Positions 1-10,648 of a stretch of 64,000 nucleotides of DNA are shown here, piece by piece. How positions within the stretch are numbered: the first letter of the stretch is position 1; each line of letters starts with the position of its first letter. A program made the position numbers and the translations under genes. The stretch comes from Terracoccus sp. 273MFTsu3.1 (GTDB taxonomy: Bacteria; Actinomycetota; Actinomycetes; Actinomycetales; Dermatophilaceae): the NCBI RefSeq assembly GCF_000383675.1, contig NZ_KB911824.1, positions 310,001 through 374,000 on the forward strand. Direction: 5' to 3'. The notes below the pieces were generated by a model that was not told where the DNA came from, made no database searches, and was given only the letters and a program-made list of their open reading frames with translations.

Positions 1-642
1 CGGCAGGACGAGCGGGCCGTGGATCTCGTCGGAGATGACTCGGACGCCGTGCTCGTCGGCGACCCGCGCGAGGGCCGCCAGCTCGTCGGGCGTGTGCACC
101 GTGCCGGTCGGGTTGTGCGGGTTGGAGAGCAGGTAGACCGCGCGGTCGCCTCCGGCGGTCGCGTCGGCGAACCCGTCGGCGAGTCGGTCGAGGTCGAGCC
201 GGTGGTCGGGTCCGAGCGGCGCCTCGACGACCCGCCGTCCGCACGCCTCGATCACCTCGTAGAAGGCGTTGTAGACGGGCGGGCTCACGATCACCGGGCC
301 ACCGGGGTCGGTGAGGAGCCCGAGCAGGTGGGTCACACCGGTCAGCACGTCGGCCACGCGGGTCGTGCTGTCGTGGTCGAAGCGCCAGCCCCACTCCGCG
401 TCGGCGAACGCGGCGACCTCGGCGGCATACTCCTGCGTCAGGGCGTAGCCCGTGTCGCCCCGGGCCACGGCGGCGCTCACGGCGTCCACGACGGCGGTGC
501 ACGGCGCGCAGTCCATCTCGGCGATCCACATCGGGATGACGTCGGGCTCGTAGCGTCCCCACTTGACCGACGTGCGGTCGCGCCGCAGATCGGCCAGCGG
601 GACGTCGAAGATCGTCGCGCCGTCCGCGTGCCTCTCACCCAT
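1..642 (-). CDS. MalY/PatB-type PLP aminotransferase (C-terminus beyond window)
   Basis: This is the N-terminal 214 codons of a fold-type I PLP enzyme of the MalY/PatB group, which are cystathionine beta-lyases or aminotransferases acting on sulfur amino acids. The reverse strand stays open from the ATG at 642 to the window edge. It encodes WGRYEPDVIPMWIAEMD near the start, the classic N-terminus of this group, and SNPHNPTGTV at about residue 175, the cofactor-binding loop, followed by SDEIHGPLV. The catalytic lysine lies outside the window, so activity cannot be judged. The gene diverges from the EcsC-family gene that starts at 802. The precise substrate is unknown; a class I/II aminotransferase of different specificity is possible. 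Confidence 0.85.
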   Translation of the reverse strand, partial: MGERHADGATIFDVPLADLRRDRTSVKWGRYEPDVIPMWIAEMDCAPCTAVVDAVSAAVARGDTGYALTQEYAAEVAAFADAEWGWRFDHDSTTRVADVLTGVTHLLGLLTDPGGPVIVSPPVYNAFYEVIEACGRRVVEAPLGPDHRLDLDRLADGFADATAGGDRAVYLLSNPHNPTGTVHTPDELAALARVADEHGVRVISDEIHGPLVLP

Positions 643-801
643 GGGAGCGACCCTACGAGAGCGGGGCGACGTCGTCTCCCGCGGTCCCCGGCCGGCCCGA
701 CTGGGTACGAGGGTGCCACGAGCGACCCGGGCGGCATACGGTGTCGTCGGCGGCGAACCGACAGCCGCCACACAGGGACGACGGACGAAGGGGTGGAGCC
801 G

Positions 802-1557
802 GTGGGCATCTTGGGTTACGGCAGGGACGAGACCGTCGAGGCATCGGACGCGACCGCGGTGAGGCTGCGCACGGCGAAGGACGCCGGCGCGCTCGAGCGG
901 GCTGCCATGCCTGCCGAGGGAGGTCTCTCGGGAGCCGCGACCCGACTCGTCGAGCGTCTCCTCGACGTCGGCATCGACGGCAAGGGACCGTTCGACCCGG
1001 CCCACGAGATCGCCGCCAAGGCGCTCAAGCACGCCAGGGGCGACAGCGAGCAGGCGCTGCGGATCATCGTCCGCGACCACCGGCAGCTCGGCGCCATCGG
1101 CGGCTTCGCCACCGGCCTGGGCGGCTTCTTCACGATGCCCCTGTCCCTGCCGGCCAACGTGCTCGAGTTCTACCTGCTGGCCACCCGCATGACGGCGGCG
1201 ACGGCCAAGGTGCGCGGCTACGACATCGACCAGCCCGAGATCCGCTCGGCGATCCTGCTGACCCTCGCCGGCGCCGACAGCGACGACCTTCTCAAGAAGG
1301 CCGGTCTGCAGGCGGCCGGCGGCAAGCTGTCGTCCGTCGCCTTCGACCGGTTGCCTGCCCCGGCGCTCATGGTCCTCAACAAGGCCGTCGGCTTCCGCCT
1401 GCTCGGGCGCATCGGACAGGGGACCTTCGCCCGCCTCGGGCGCCTGGTGCCCGTCGTCGGTGGCCTCATCGGCGCTGCGGTCGACGTCTACATGCTGAAC
1501 CGCATCGGCAAGCAGGCGGCCAAGGAGTTCCCACCCGTCGAGACCTTCGGTCGCTGA
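802..1557 (+). CDS. EcsC family protein
   Basis: Predicted protein of 251 residues matching the EcsC family, whose biochemical role is not settled (named for a gene beside the EcsAB ABC transporter in Bacillus). Visible family features are HEIAAKALKHARGD, the glycine-rich hydrophobic segment IGGFATGLGGFFTMPLSLPA and the following helix NVLEFYLLATRMTAATAKVRG. I chose GTG 802 because a purine-rich GAAGGGG lies about 9 nt upstream and homology begins soon after. The frame is open much further upstream, to about position 19, but that part is the shadow of the divergent aminotransferase. The C-terminus has another hydrophobic glycine-rich stretch (VPVVGGLIGAAVDVYML), suggesting membrane association. 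Confidence 0.8.
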   Translation: MGILGYGRDETVEASDATAVRLRTAKDAGALERAAMPAEGGLSGAATRLVERLLDVGIDGKGPFDPAHEIAAKALKHARGDSEQALRIIVRDHRQLGAIGGFATGLGGFFTMPLSLPANVLEFYLLATRMTAATAKVRGYDIDQPEIRSAILLTLAGADSDDLLKKAGLQAAGGKLSSVAFDRLPAPALMVLNKAVGFRLLGRIGQGTFARLGRLVPVVGGLIGAAVDVYMLNRIGKQAAKEFPPVETFGR

Positions 1558-1660
1558 GCGACCGGCTGGGAAGGCTCACCGTGGGGAGCACGCAGATCGC
1601 GCTCGGCCGTCGCCGTCCGGGCCGGGGAATCGTGCGCGACGCCCGTTCGTTGGGCCGGGC

Positions 1661-2335
1661 ATGAAGCCCGCATCCCGGATCAAGATGGCCGCGACCGTCG
1701 CGTCGGTCGTGCGCGCCTCGACGCGCCCCGGCGCGCCCAGCCTGCCGGAGCGGCTGTCCGCCGTGCCGCGCCTGGTGCGCGCCACCGTGGACGGGACGTA
1801 TGCCGGCACGACCCTCAAGCGGCTCGGGCTCGTCGCTGGGGCGGTCGCCTATGTCGCCTCGCCCGTCGACCTGCTGCCCGAGGCGGTCCTGCCGGTCATC
1901 GGAGCGGCCGACGACGCCGTCGTCATCTCGTGGGCGGTCAAGGCCTTCTTCGAGGAGACCGAGCGCTTCATCGCCTGGGAGGTCGGTCAGGGTCTGCACC
2001 GCCCCCGGCCCCGGCGTGGCTCTGCGAGCTGGGCGCCCGGTGGAGACCGGGCGACCGAGGCGTCGCGCACGACGGTGCGCGGTGAGCCGGTCGCGGTGCC
2101 GGGCGATCCGGCGTCCCCGGCGTGGGACGGAGGGGCCGAGGGCGGGCTGCGCCGCGACCGCGACTCGACCGGGGCCGCCGCACCGGGCCGCATCGTCAGT
2201 CGGGTCACGCGCGCGAGGGGCAGGTCCACCGCGGGTGACGCGGGTCGTGACGACCGTGCCCGGCTTCCGGAGGGGACGCGCCAGGCCGCGACCGACTACG
2301 TCCTCGAGTCGGTGCGCAAACGCCTCGAGCGCTGA
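1661..2335 (+). CDS. YkvA family (DUF1232) protein
   Basis: Predicted protein of 224 residues. Residues about 45-105 contain the short YkvA/DUF1232 domain: YVASPVDLLPEAVLPVIGAADD is the typical signature, two hydrophobic helices around a P-x-D-L-L-P motif. The function of the family is unknown; members are usually small membrane-associated proteins. The C-terminal 115 residues are rich in Arg, Gly, Ala and Pro, look disordered, and end in a more ordered segment (YVLESVRKRLER). No strong ribosome binding site is seen at ATG 1661; ATG 1685 is an alternative start. Confidence 0.7.
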   Translation: MKPASRIKMAATVASVVRASTRPGAPSLPERLSAVPRLVRATVDGTYAGTTLKRLGLVAGAVAYVASPVDLLPEAVLPVIGAADDAVVISWAVKAFFEETERFIAWEVGQGLHRPRPRRGSASWAPGGDRATEASRTTVRGEPVAVPGDPASPAWDGGAEGGLRRDRDSTGAAAPGRIVSRVTRARGRSTAGDAGRDDRARLPEGTRQAATDYVLESVRKRLER

Positions 2336-2498
2336 GCCCGGCCCGACGGGAGGCACGACGTCCGTGCACATTCTGCTGCGTGCGGGGTGAACCCCGCGGC
2401 TAGGTCCGCGATCCACACCCCCTGACACGAAAGGCGCTCGGTCCACAGGGCCCGATCGGGGTCTGCCCGTCCCCGGTGCGTGCCGCGAGGCTCGGGAC

Positions 2499-4220
<1,722 letters not shown>

Positions 4221-4289
4221 GCCTCCACGGCGGCGGCTCCTCCAGTCCATGTCGTGGAACGGCGCACGGCCTCTCCGGGAGGCCTCGCG

Positions 4290-4295
4290 TATGGT
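4290..4295 (+). promoter_or_regulatory. Candidate -10 element of metX/SAM-IV leader
   Basis: TATGGT lies 6 nt before position 4302, where the riboswitch fold begins. Transcription from this -10 would start at the first base of the aptamer helix. No clear -35 is visible. Confidence 0.45.
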
Positions 4296-4300
4296 TGGAG

Positions 4301-4382
4301 CAGGTCATGAGTACCAGCGACAAGCCCCGGCTCGCTGGTCGGCAACCCTCCTTCGCGGTGGGGTGCCCCGGGTGAAGACCTG
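4301..4382 (+). ncRNA. SAM-IV riboswitch
   Basis: The leader of metX matches the SAM-IV aptamer known from Actinomycetales. It carries the conserved strings GTCATGAGTACCAGCG, CAAGCCCCGGC, GGTCGGCAACCCTCC and GGTGGGGTGCCCCGGGTGAAGACC in order. The ends CAGGTC (4301-4306) and GACCTG (4377-4382) can pair as the closing helix P1. S-adenosylmethionine binding would lower expression of the downstream homoserine acetyltransferase. A small open frame (ATG 4306 to the stop at 4375) coincides with the aptamer and is most simply a by-product of it. Confidence 0.9.
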
Positions 4383-4432
4383 GCCGCCCCGTCCCCGGGT
4401 GCGTGCAAGCGCGAGGACCGAGGAGTACCCCG

Positions 4433-5689
4433 ATGACCGTCACCCACCGGACGCAGAGCACCCGCCGCCGTGCGCGGCCCGGGGCCGCTGGCACCGGCCA
4501 GACCGGCGACCCGGCGACGAGGGACCGTGCGACGAGCCACGTCGACCCGACGACGCCGCAGTCCCACCGGCCCGACGGCGCCTGGCGTGACGGCGACCCG
4601 GTCGGCCGGCGGCAGTTCGCCCACGTCGGTGACGTCGAGCTCGAGCGCGGGGGAGTGCTGCCCGACGTCCGCATCGCCTACGAGACGTGGGGCCGGCTCA
4701 ACGAGGCCGGCGACAACGTCATCCTCGTCGAGCACGCACTGACCGGCGACAGCCACGTCATCGGTGAGGCCGGCGACGGACACGCCTCGCCCGGCTGGTG
4801 GAACGCCCTCATCGGGCCCGGCGGACCGGTCGACCCCGAGCGGTGGTTCGTCATCGCCTCCAACGTCCTCGGCGGGTGCCAGGGCAGCACCGGCCCCGCG
4901 AGCCCCGCGCCTGACGGTCGTCCCTGGGGCAGCCGTTTCCCCTACGTCACGGTCCGCGACCAGGTCGCCGTCGAGCGACGCCTCCTCGAGGGGCTCGGCA
5001 TCCGCCGCCTCGCGGCCGTCGTCGGCGGCTCGATGGGCGGGATGCGTGCGGTGGAGTGGGCCGTGACGCATCCCGACGACGTCGACCGCTGCATCGTGCT
5101 CGCGTCGACGGCATACGCGACCGCCGACCAGATCGCCTGGTGCCAGCCGCAGCTGCTGGCGATCCGCAACGACCCGGACTTCGCGGGAGGCGACTACTAC
5201 GAGGGCCACACGCGTCCCGACACCGGACTGGGCCTTGCCCGCCGGATCGCCCACATCACGTATCGCACCGAGACCGAGCTCGGCACCCGCTTCGGACGCG
5301 AGCCACAGCTCGGGGAGGACCCCCTGCGCGCGGGCGACCGCGGCCGCTTCGCGGTCGAGTCCTACCTCGACCACCACGCGGGCAAGCTGGCCCGGCGCTT
5401 CGACGCCAACTCCTACGTCGTGCTGACCGAGGCGATGAACTCGCACGACGTGGGCCGCGACCGCGGGGGGCTCGAGGCCGCCCTCGAGCGCGTCCGCGCC
5501 GAGTGCACCATCGTGTCGGTCGACACCGACCGCCTCTATCCGCCGCGACTCTCCGACGAGCTGCACGCCGCCCTGCCGCGGTCCCGGCGTGCGCACATCA
5601 CGTCGGAGTTCGGGCACGACGGCTTCCTCATCGAGGAGGACCAGGTGGGCCGCATCGTCCGTGACGCGCTCGAGCAGCGCCTCGACTGA
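4433..5689 (+). CDS. metX: Homoserine O-acetyltransferase
   Basis: Predicted protein of 418 residues, an alpha/beta-hydrolase-fold enzyme that acetylates homoserine from acetyl-CoA, committing it to methionine synthesis by direct sulfhydrylation. The nucleophile elbow is GGSMGGM; the acid and base fit VSVDTDRLYPP and EFGHDGF. The conserved EHALTGDSH and NVLGGCQGSTGP segments are present. ATG 4433 was preferred because AGGAG stands 7 nt upstream; the in-frame ATG at 4403 lacks one. Compared with the usual length near 370-380, there is a basic, probably disordered N-terminal extension of about 55 residues. The gene stands alone behind a SAM-IV riboswitch; no sulfhydrylase gene is adjacent. Confidence 0.95.
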   Translation: MTVTHRTQSTRRRARPGAAGTGQTGDPATRDRATSHVDPTTPQSHRPDGAWRDGDPVGRRQFAHVGDVELERGGVLPDVRIAYETWGRLNEAGDNVILVEHALTGDSHVIGEAGDGHASPGWWNALIGPGGPVDPERWFVIASNVLGGCQGSTGPASPAPDGRPWGSRFPYVTVRDQVAVERRLLEGLGIRRLAAVVGGSMGGMRAVEWAVTHPDDVDRCIVLASTAYATADQIAWCQPQLLAIRNDPDFAGGDYYEGHTRPDTGLGLARRIAHITYRTETELGTRFGREPQLGEDPLRAGDRGRFAVESYLDHHAGKLARRFDANSYVVLTEAMNSHDVGRDRGGLEAALERVRAECTIVSVDTDRLYPPRLSDELHAALPRSRRAHITSEFGHDGFLIEEDQVGRIVRDALEQRLD

Positions 5690-5853
5690 ACCCAGCTGCG
5701 CGGCGAGCCGGTTCGCCCACCGGTGGCGCCGTCACAGGCTCGTCGTCCGCGTCGCCGACGTCGGGGTGAGACTTCGCGCGGGACGCGCCGGACGGCTTGT
5801 TATCGGGTAGGTTGCGAGCACTGGTTGTTTCCGTCCCAAGGAGGTCCGGGAAA

Positions 5854-6252
5854 GTGGCCATCGTCGTTGGTTATGTCGCCACCAAGGAAGGTCGCGCGGC
5901 GCTCAAGCGAGCCGCCGAGGAATGCGTCCTGCGTGGAGCGAAGCTCGTCGTCATCAGCTCCCACCGGGGCGGCAAGGACTTCGACGCGAACGAGGCCAGC
6001 CAGTTCGAGAGCGAGCTCGCCCGGGTGCAGACGCTCCTCGAGGAGAAGGGTCTGGAGCACGAGGTGCGCCAGCTCGTCCGGGGCAACGACCCCGCCGAGG
6101 ACCTCATCTCCGTCGCCGAGGAGGAGAAGGCCGATTTCATCGTCATCGGCCTGCGTCGCCGCAGCCCGGTCGGCAAGCTCATCCTCGGGTCCAACGCGCA
6201 GCGCATCCTGCTCGACGCGAGCTGCCCGGTGCTCGCGGTCAAGGGCGACTGA
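5854..6252 (+). CDS. Universal stress protein (UspA family)
   Basis: Predicted protein of 132 residues, a single Usp domain. It starts with the beta-strand AIVVGYVATKEGRAALKRAAEE and has near its C-terminus the ATP-binding pattern G-2x-G-9x-G-S, seen here as IGLRRRSPVGKLILGSNAQR, so it probably binds ATP. GTG 5854 was chosen because a strong AAGGAGG ends about 9 nt before it; an upstream in-frame ATG at 5797 has no such site. Usp proteins help survival under starvation or oxidative stress, but the exact role cannot be told from sequence. Confidence 0.88.
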   Translation: MAIVVGYVATKEGRAALKRAAEECVLRGAKLVVISSHRGGKDFDANEASQFESELARVQTLLEEKGLEHEVRQLVRGNDPAEDLISVAEEEKADFIVIGLRRRSPVGKLILGSNAQRILLDASCPVLAVKGD

Positions 6253-6258
6253 GCCCCT

Positions 6259-6289
6259 CCGGCACGACGTCCGGCCCGGTTCGTGCCGG
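6259..6289 (+). terminator. Possible terminator hairpin after usp gene
   Basis: CCGGCACGA at 6259-6267 pairs with TCGTGCCGG at 6281-6289, a 9-bp stem with a 13-nt loop, 7 nt after the stop codon. An alternative helix (6268-6275 with 6287-6294) is mutually exclusive with it. There is no T-run. Confidence 0.35.
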
Positions 6290-6351
6290 CCGGACGCCTG
6301 CTCGCGGCACGCGGGGTGGACGCGCGTTCGCTCGGAGGGCGTGCGCCGTTT

Positions 6352-6357
6352 TATAAT
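6352..6357 (+). promoter_or_regulatory. -10 element upstream of sigA
   Basis: A perfect TATAAT stands out in a GC-rich background, about 168 nt before the sigA start codon. No good -35 is visible at the usual distance. A long 5' leader of about 160 nt follows if transcription begins here. Confidence 0.6.
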
Positions 6358-6524
6358 GTCCGAGTACCGGATCGCACGAGGCGCACCGAGAGCTCGAAAC
6401 AGGGATCGACTCCGACAGGCCAAGCTCTTCCGGCACCAACCCCCATTCTCGTTCGTTGTGATGGTGCATGCCCGGATTCGGGTCGATCATCTGACGAGAC
6501 CTGCGACGAAAGGCGACTGCATCC

Positions 6525-8216
6525 GTGCCTAAGGCAACAACCGCTGGAGCTCCGAAGACCCTGCCGAAGGTGTTCCAGCACGAGGCGATCATGCAGCTCC
6601 TGGTCAAGGGCAGCACCAGCGGCACCATCACCGGGACGGAGATCGCGCGTGCCCAGGTCGATGCAGGACTCGACCTGAAGCAGATGAAGCCGGTCCTCAC
6701 GACCCTCGAGGCCCACGACATCGAGATCGTCGTCGACGCGCCGCACTCCAGCACGACGAAGAAGACCCGAACAGGGACCAAGGGAGGCACTGTGGCCACC
6801 GCACGCAGCACCACCGCCGCGGCGACGAAGTCCGCGACGCGGACGACGACCGCGACGACGAAGACCGCCGCCAAGAAGACGACGACCAAGGCGGCGCCGG
6901 CCCGTGCCGCCGCAGCGACCGATGACGACGCGGCCACCGCCCCCAAGGCGGCCGCGGCCCGCACGGCCAAGAAGGCTGCCACGAACGCCGGTGTCGCCAA
7001 GGCGGCTGCTGCGAAGCCCGCTGCCAAGAAGACCGCCACCCGCAAGACCGCGGCGAAGAAGGCCACGGCGTCGGCCGACGGCACCGTCGTCGCCGGTGAC
7101 GGAGACGACGCCGAGCCCGACGACGCACCGGTCGCCGAGCTGGAGGAGGTCGTCGTCGAGCCCGTCGACGTGGACGACGACGCGGAGGACGGTGACGAGG
7201 CCACCCCGGCCGCCGCCGCGAAGACCGAGGAGACCGAGGAGTCCGGCTTCGTCATCCGTGACGACGACGAGGACGACGCCCCGGCTCAGCAGGTCGTCAC
7301 CGCAGGCGCCACGGCCGACCCGGTCAAGGACTACCTCAAGCAGATCGGCAAGGTCGCCCTCCTCAACGCCGAGCAGGAGGTCGAGCTCGCGAAGCGCATC
7401 GAGGCCGGCCTGTTCGCCGAGGAGAAGCTCAACTCCGGCGACAAGATCGACATGAAGCTCAAGCGTGAGCTGTGGTGGATCGCCCAGGACGGCAAGAAGG
7501 CCAAGAACCACCTGCTCGAGGCCAACCTGCGTCTCGTCGTCTCGCTCGCCAAGCGCTACACCGGCCGCGGCATGCTCTTCCTCGACCTCATCCAGGAGGG
7601 CAACCTCGGCCTCATCCGTGCGGTCGAGAAGTTCGACTACACCAAGGGCTACAAGTTCTCGACCTACGCGACGTGGTGGATCCGCCAGGCGATCACCCGC
7701 GCCATGGCCGACCAGGCTCGCACCATCCGCATCCCGGTGCACATGGTCGAGGTCATCAACAAGCTCGCCCGCGTGCAGCGTCAGATGCTCCAGGACCTGG
7801 GCCGCGAGCCCACCCCGGAGGAGCTGGCCAAGGAGCTCGACATGACGCCCGAGAAGGTCGTCGAGGTCCAGAAGTACGGCCGCGAGCCCATCTCCCTGCA
7901 CACGCCCCTCGGTGAGGACGGCGACAGCGAGTTCGGTGACCTCATCGAGGACTCCGAGGCTGTCGTCCCGGCCGATGCCGTCAGCTTCACGCTCCTGCAG
8001 GAGCAGTTGCACTCGGTGCTCGACACCCTGTCCGAGCGGGAGGCCGGCGTCGTCTCGATGCGCTTCGGTCTGACCGACGGCCAGCCGAAGACGCTCGACG
8101 AGATCGGCAAGGTCTACGGCGTGACGCGCGAGCGCATCCGCCAGATCGAGTCCAAGACGATGAGCAAGCTGCGTCACCCGAGCCGCAGCCAGGTGCTGCG
8201 CGACTACCTCGACTGA
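6525..8216 (+). CDS. sigA: RNA polymerase principal sigma factor (RpoD/SigA/HrdB)
   Basis: Predicted protein of 563 residues, the housekeeping sigma-70. Residues about 8-70 resemble region 1.1. Residues about 80-250 are a low-complexity Lys/Ala/Thr-rich then acidic linker. Region 1.2 starts at about 264 ([16 protein letters not shown]). Region 2 runs from about 333 ([17 protein letters not shown], then [16 protein letters not shown] for -10 recognition and melting). Region 4 ends with the helix-turn-helix [20 protein letters not shown]. The start is GTG 6525. The linker is longer than in E. coli relatives but typical of actinobacterial HrdB-like factors. A convincing terminator follows, and a TATAAT promoter precedes it. 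Confidence 0.96.
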   Translation: MPKATTAGAPKTLPKVFQHEAIMQLLVKGSTSGTITGTEIARAQVDAGLDLKQMKPVLTTLEAHDIEIVVDAPHSSTTKKTRTGTKGGTVATARSTTAAATKSATRTTTATTKTAAKKTTTKAAPARAAAATDDDAATAPKAAAARTAKKAATNAGVAKAAAAKPAAKKTATRKTAAKKATASADGTVVAGDGDDAEPDDAPVAELEEVVVEPVDVDDDAEDGDEATPAAAAKTEETEESGFVIRDDDEDDAPAQQVVTAGATADPVKDYLKQIGKVALLNAEQEVELAKRIEAGLFAEEKLNSGDKIDMKLKRELWWIAQDGKKAKNHLLEANLRLVVSLAKRYTGRGMLFLDLIQEGNLGLIRAVEKFDYTKGYKFSTYATWWIRQAITRAMADQARTIRIPVHMVEVINKLARVQRQMLQDLGREPTPEELAKELDMTPEKVVEVQKYGREPISLHTPLGEDGDSEFGDLIEDSEAVVPADAVSFTLLQEQLHSVLDTLSEREAGVVSMRFGLTDGQPKTLDEIGKVYGVTRERIRQIESKTMSKLRHPSRSQVLRDYLD

Positions 8217-8251
8217 GGATCGCGCCGCGCCGGCCGGGCCGGACACCGAAG

Positions 8252-8281
8252 GAGCCCACGACACGTCGTCGTGGGCTCTTT
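8252..8281. terminator. Intrinsic terminator between convergent sigA and transglutaminase operon
   Basis: GAGCCCACGAC at 8252-8262 and GTCGTGGGCTC at 8268-8278 form a perfect 11-bp stem with a 5-nt loop, followed by TTTC. It lies between two converging genes and could serve both strands. Confidence 0.8.
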
Positions 8282-8338
8282 CGCGTCCGCGGTGTCCGTG
8301 CCCTCGGATGCCGCGTATGCCGTATGCGGTGTGCCGGC

Positions 8339-10648
8339 TCAGCGGCGCCGGGGGAGCAGGCGGTCCGGGAGCGAGCGCCAGAACGACACGCCCGCCTCAG
8401 GCCAGAAGAAGGACCGTGCCCGGGTCTGCCAGGCCCGGGTGCGACCGACCTGGCGCCGGATCGACCGGATGTCGTGGTGCAGCCGGAAGGCCTCCTGCGG
8501 CGTCGTGCGCTCGGGCCTGTCGTAGCGGGACTTCTCGAGAGTCGCCGTGACCCGTCGCATGGCGGTGGCGTTCTCCTCGTCGAGGTGCCCGTCGGTGACG
8601 TAGCGCTCGCGCAGCTGGCGCAGGGTGACGCCGTCGGGCGCGCTCAGCCCGAGGTCGCCGAAGTGCGAGGTGAGGTCGTCCCACTCGGCCTCGATGAGGT
8701 CCTGCTGGGTCACGGCGGCGCGCCGGCGACGCAGCCGGAGCAGCCAGGCCGTGATCGGCATCGCGAACGCCGCGAGCAGGCCGAGCGCCACGGCGAGGGC
8801 CAGCACGACGTTGCGCACGGTGAACGCGTGCCCGACGGAGTCGAGGAACGTCTCCTCCTGCTGCACGGGGGCTGCGGTCGCCGTCGTGGTCGAGCTCGTG
8901 GCCGAGGCCGTGCCGCTCGCGGTGTTCGTCTCGCTCACCTCGCGCCCACCGCCCGTCGGGCCGGAGCCCGCGCCGAGGACGGCATACGGCGGCGGCGAGC
9001 CCGCCCGGGCACCCGGGGTCGGCTCGAAGCGCAGCCAGCCGTAGCCCTGGAAGTAGAGCTCGGGCCACGCGTGGGCGTCGCTGGCGCGGACGACGTAGTG
9101 CTCGCCCGAGAGCTGGCCCGGGAGGAAGCCGATCGCCATGCGGGCCGGGATCCCCTGGGCCCGAGCGAGCATGATCATCGCCGTCGCGAACTGGACGCAG
9201 TAGCCGCGCCGGGTCTGGTAGAAGTTCTGGATCGGCTCGAGCAGGCGCCCCTGGCTGTCACGAAGCTGCTCGCCGAGGTCGAGGGAGTAGGTGTAGCGGC
9301 TCGTGTCGCGCAGGTGGTCCTGGATCGCGATCGCCTTGTCGAGCGGGTTGTCCGCGCCGCGGGTGACCTGGTCGGACCACTGCTGGATCAGGTCACGCGA
9401 GCGGTCCGGGATGGTGAGGTCGTCGTCGGTGATGTCCGGCGAGTCCGGGGCCCCGGACTCGCGCAGCTCCGGCGGTGACGGCGCGAGGTCGGCATACGTC
9501 ACCCGGTAGTTGCTCACCGCGCGGTCGACGCGGACGTCGCGCGTGACCGGGTCGATGCTCCACGGCGTGCCCTCCATCGCGACGGCGACGACGGGGTAGG
9601 GCGCCGCGATGCGGGGCGCGGCGAGGGTGTTGTCCGAGACGGTGATGACGTAGTCGCGTCGTTTGTCCGGCGGCGGCAGGGGAGACGCGTTGTCGGGACG
9701 GTCGCCGGTGGCGCCGGCGACGCTCCACTGCCCGCGGGAGTAGTACGAGGTCGCGAGCACCCGCAGGGGAGACCGCGTGAAGGCCGTCGTCGTGTAGGTC
9801 AGGACGGGCGACTGGTCCTGGTTGTTGAGGCTGCGCGAGAGGTCGAGCGTGTCGTTGAAGCCGACGGACCCCTCGCCGGCGCCGCCGCCCGACCGGCCGA
9901 GCCCCTCGGTGAGGTAGCGCGGTGGGAAGTGCGGGATGACGGCCGGCACGAGGAGGGCGACGACCACGCCGACGGCGCCGAGCTTGAGCGCCCCCGCCGT
10001 GAACGAGCGCAGGGCGTCGCGGTCGTGGGCGGCCTCGTCGATCTCGCTCTCGTCGGCCGCGCTGGCCGTGCCCCAGCGTCCGAACTGGGCCCGGGCGGTC
10101 GTGTGCAGCATGACGAGCCAGAGCACGACGGGCACGACGAAGAAGCGCAGCGCGAGGGCGGCGTCGCCGTTGGCCGCCGTGATGAGGTATGCCGTCAGCA
10201 GTGGCAGTCCCGCAGCAGCGGGGCTGCGCCACGTGGCGGCCATGGCGTCGACCGCGATGGCGACGAGTGCGACGGCGACGACGAGGCAGAACGTGATGCC
10301 GTCGTTGAGCGGCGCGGGGGCGGAGTAGCGGTTGATCGTCTCGAGGGCCTGCAGGCCAAGGCTGTTGGCCGCTTCGAGCGTCGCGGGTGTCGGCACGAAC
10401 AGGGTGAACGACTCACCGGTGTAGCGGGCGAGGATGACGTAGGCCGTCACGAGCACCTGGAGCAGGACGACGAGACCGCGCGAGCGGGTGAGGCCTCGGG
10501 CGACGAGGCCGAGGCCGGCGACGAGGGCGATGACGAAGGCCGCCTGCGGCAGCCACGTGGTCTCGACGAAGAGGCTCGTGATCGGGTAGACCGCGGCCAG
10601 GGTGGCGAGCGCGGCCAGGAGGGTGATCCTCCAGCGACGGCGGGTCAT
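8339..10648 (-). CDS. Membrane transglutaminase-like protein (TgpA/DUF3488 type)
   Basis: Predicted protein of 769 residues. The first about 260 residues hold several membrane helices (for example LLAALATLAAVYPITSLFV), followed by a large extracytoplasmic region with a transglutaminase core. The catalytic Cys is in RRGYCVQFATAMIMLAR (about residue 481) and the His in ASDAHAWPELYF (about 524). One more membrane helix (VLALAVALGLLAAFAMPI) and a cytoplasmic DUF4129-like tail complete it. Its ATG shares a 4-nt ATGA overlap with the stop of the DUF58 gene upstream, so moxR, DUF58 and this gene form an operon; this triad is widespread but its substrate is unknown. The frame is open further upstream to 11116, which is a shadow of the DUF58 gene. 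Confidence 0.88.
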   Translation of the reverse strand: MTRRRWRITLLAALATLAAVYPITSLFVETTWLPQAAFVIALVAGLGLVARGLTRSRGLVVLLQVLVTAYVILARYTGESFTLFVPTPATLEAANSLGLQALETINRYSAPAPLNDGITFCLVVAVALVAIAVDAMAATWRSPAAAGLPLLTAYLITAANGDAALALRFFVVPVVLWLVMLHTTARAQFGRWGTASAADESEIDEAAHDRDALRSFTAGALKLGAVGVVVALLVPAVIPHFPPRYLTEGLGRSGGGAGEGSVGFNDTLDLSRSLNNQDQSPVLTYTTTAFTRSPLRVLATSYYSRGQWSVAGATGDRPDNASPLPPPDKRRDYVITVSDNTLAAPRIAAPYPVVAVAMEGTPWSIDPVTRDVRVDRAVSNYRVTYADLAPSPPELRESGAPDSPDITDDDLTIPDRSRDLIQQWSDQVTRGADNPLDKAIAIQDHLRDTSRYTYSLDLGEQLRDSQGRLLEPIQNFYQTRRGYCVQFATAMIMLARAQGIPARMAIGFLPGQLSGEHYVVRASDAHAWPELYFQGYGWLRFEPTPGARAGSPPPYAVLGAGSGPTGGGREVSETNTASGTASATSSTTTATAAPVQQEETFLDSVGHAFTVRNVVLALAVALGLLAAFAMPITAWLLRLRRRRAAVTQQDLIEAEWDDLTSHFGDLGLSAPDGVTLRQLRERYVTDGHLDEENATAMRRVTATLEKSRYDRPERTTPQEAFRLHHDIRSIRRQVGRTRAWQTRARSFFWPEAGVSFWRSLPDRLLPRRR

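Noticed and set aside
19-801. Long plus-strand open frame ahead of the EcsC domain
   Set aside because: The opposite strand encodes a clear MalY/PatB aminotransferase here; the frame is its shadow.
4306-4375. Small ORF in the metX leader as a gene
   Set aside because: Its sequence is fully explained by the conserved SAM-IV aptamer.
6277-6289. GGTTCGTGCC as a third copy of the ftsZ/divIVA 12-mer
   Set aside because: It differs within the core and is explained by the hairpin after the usp gene.
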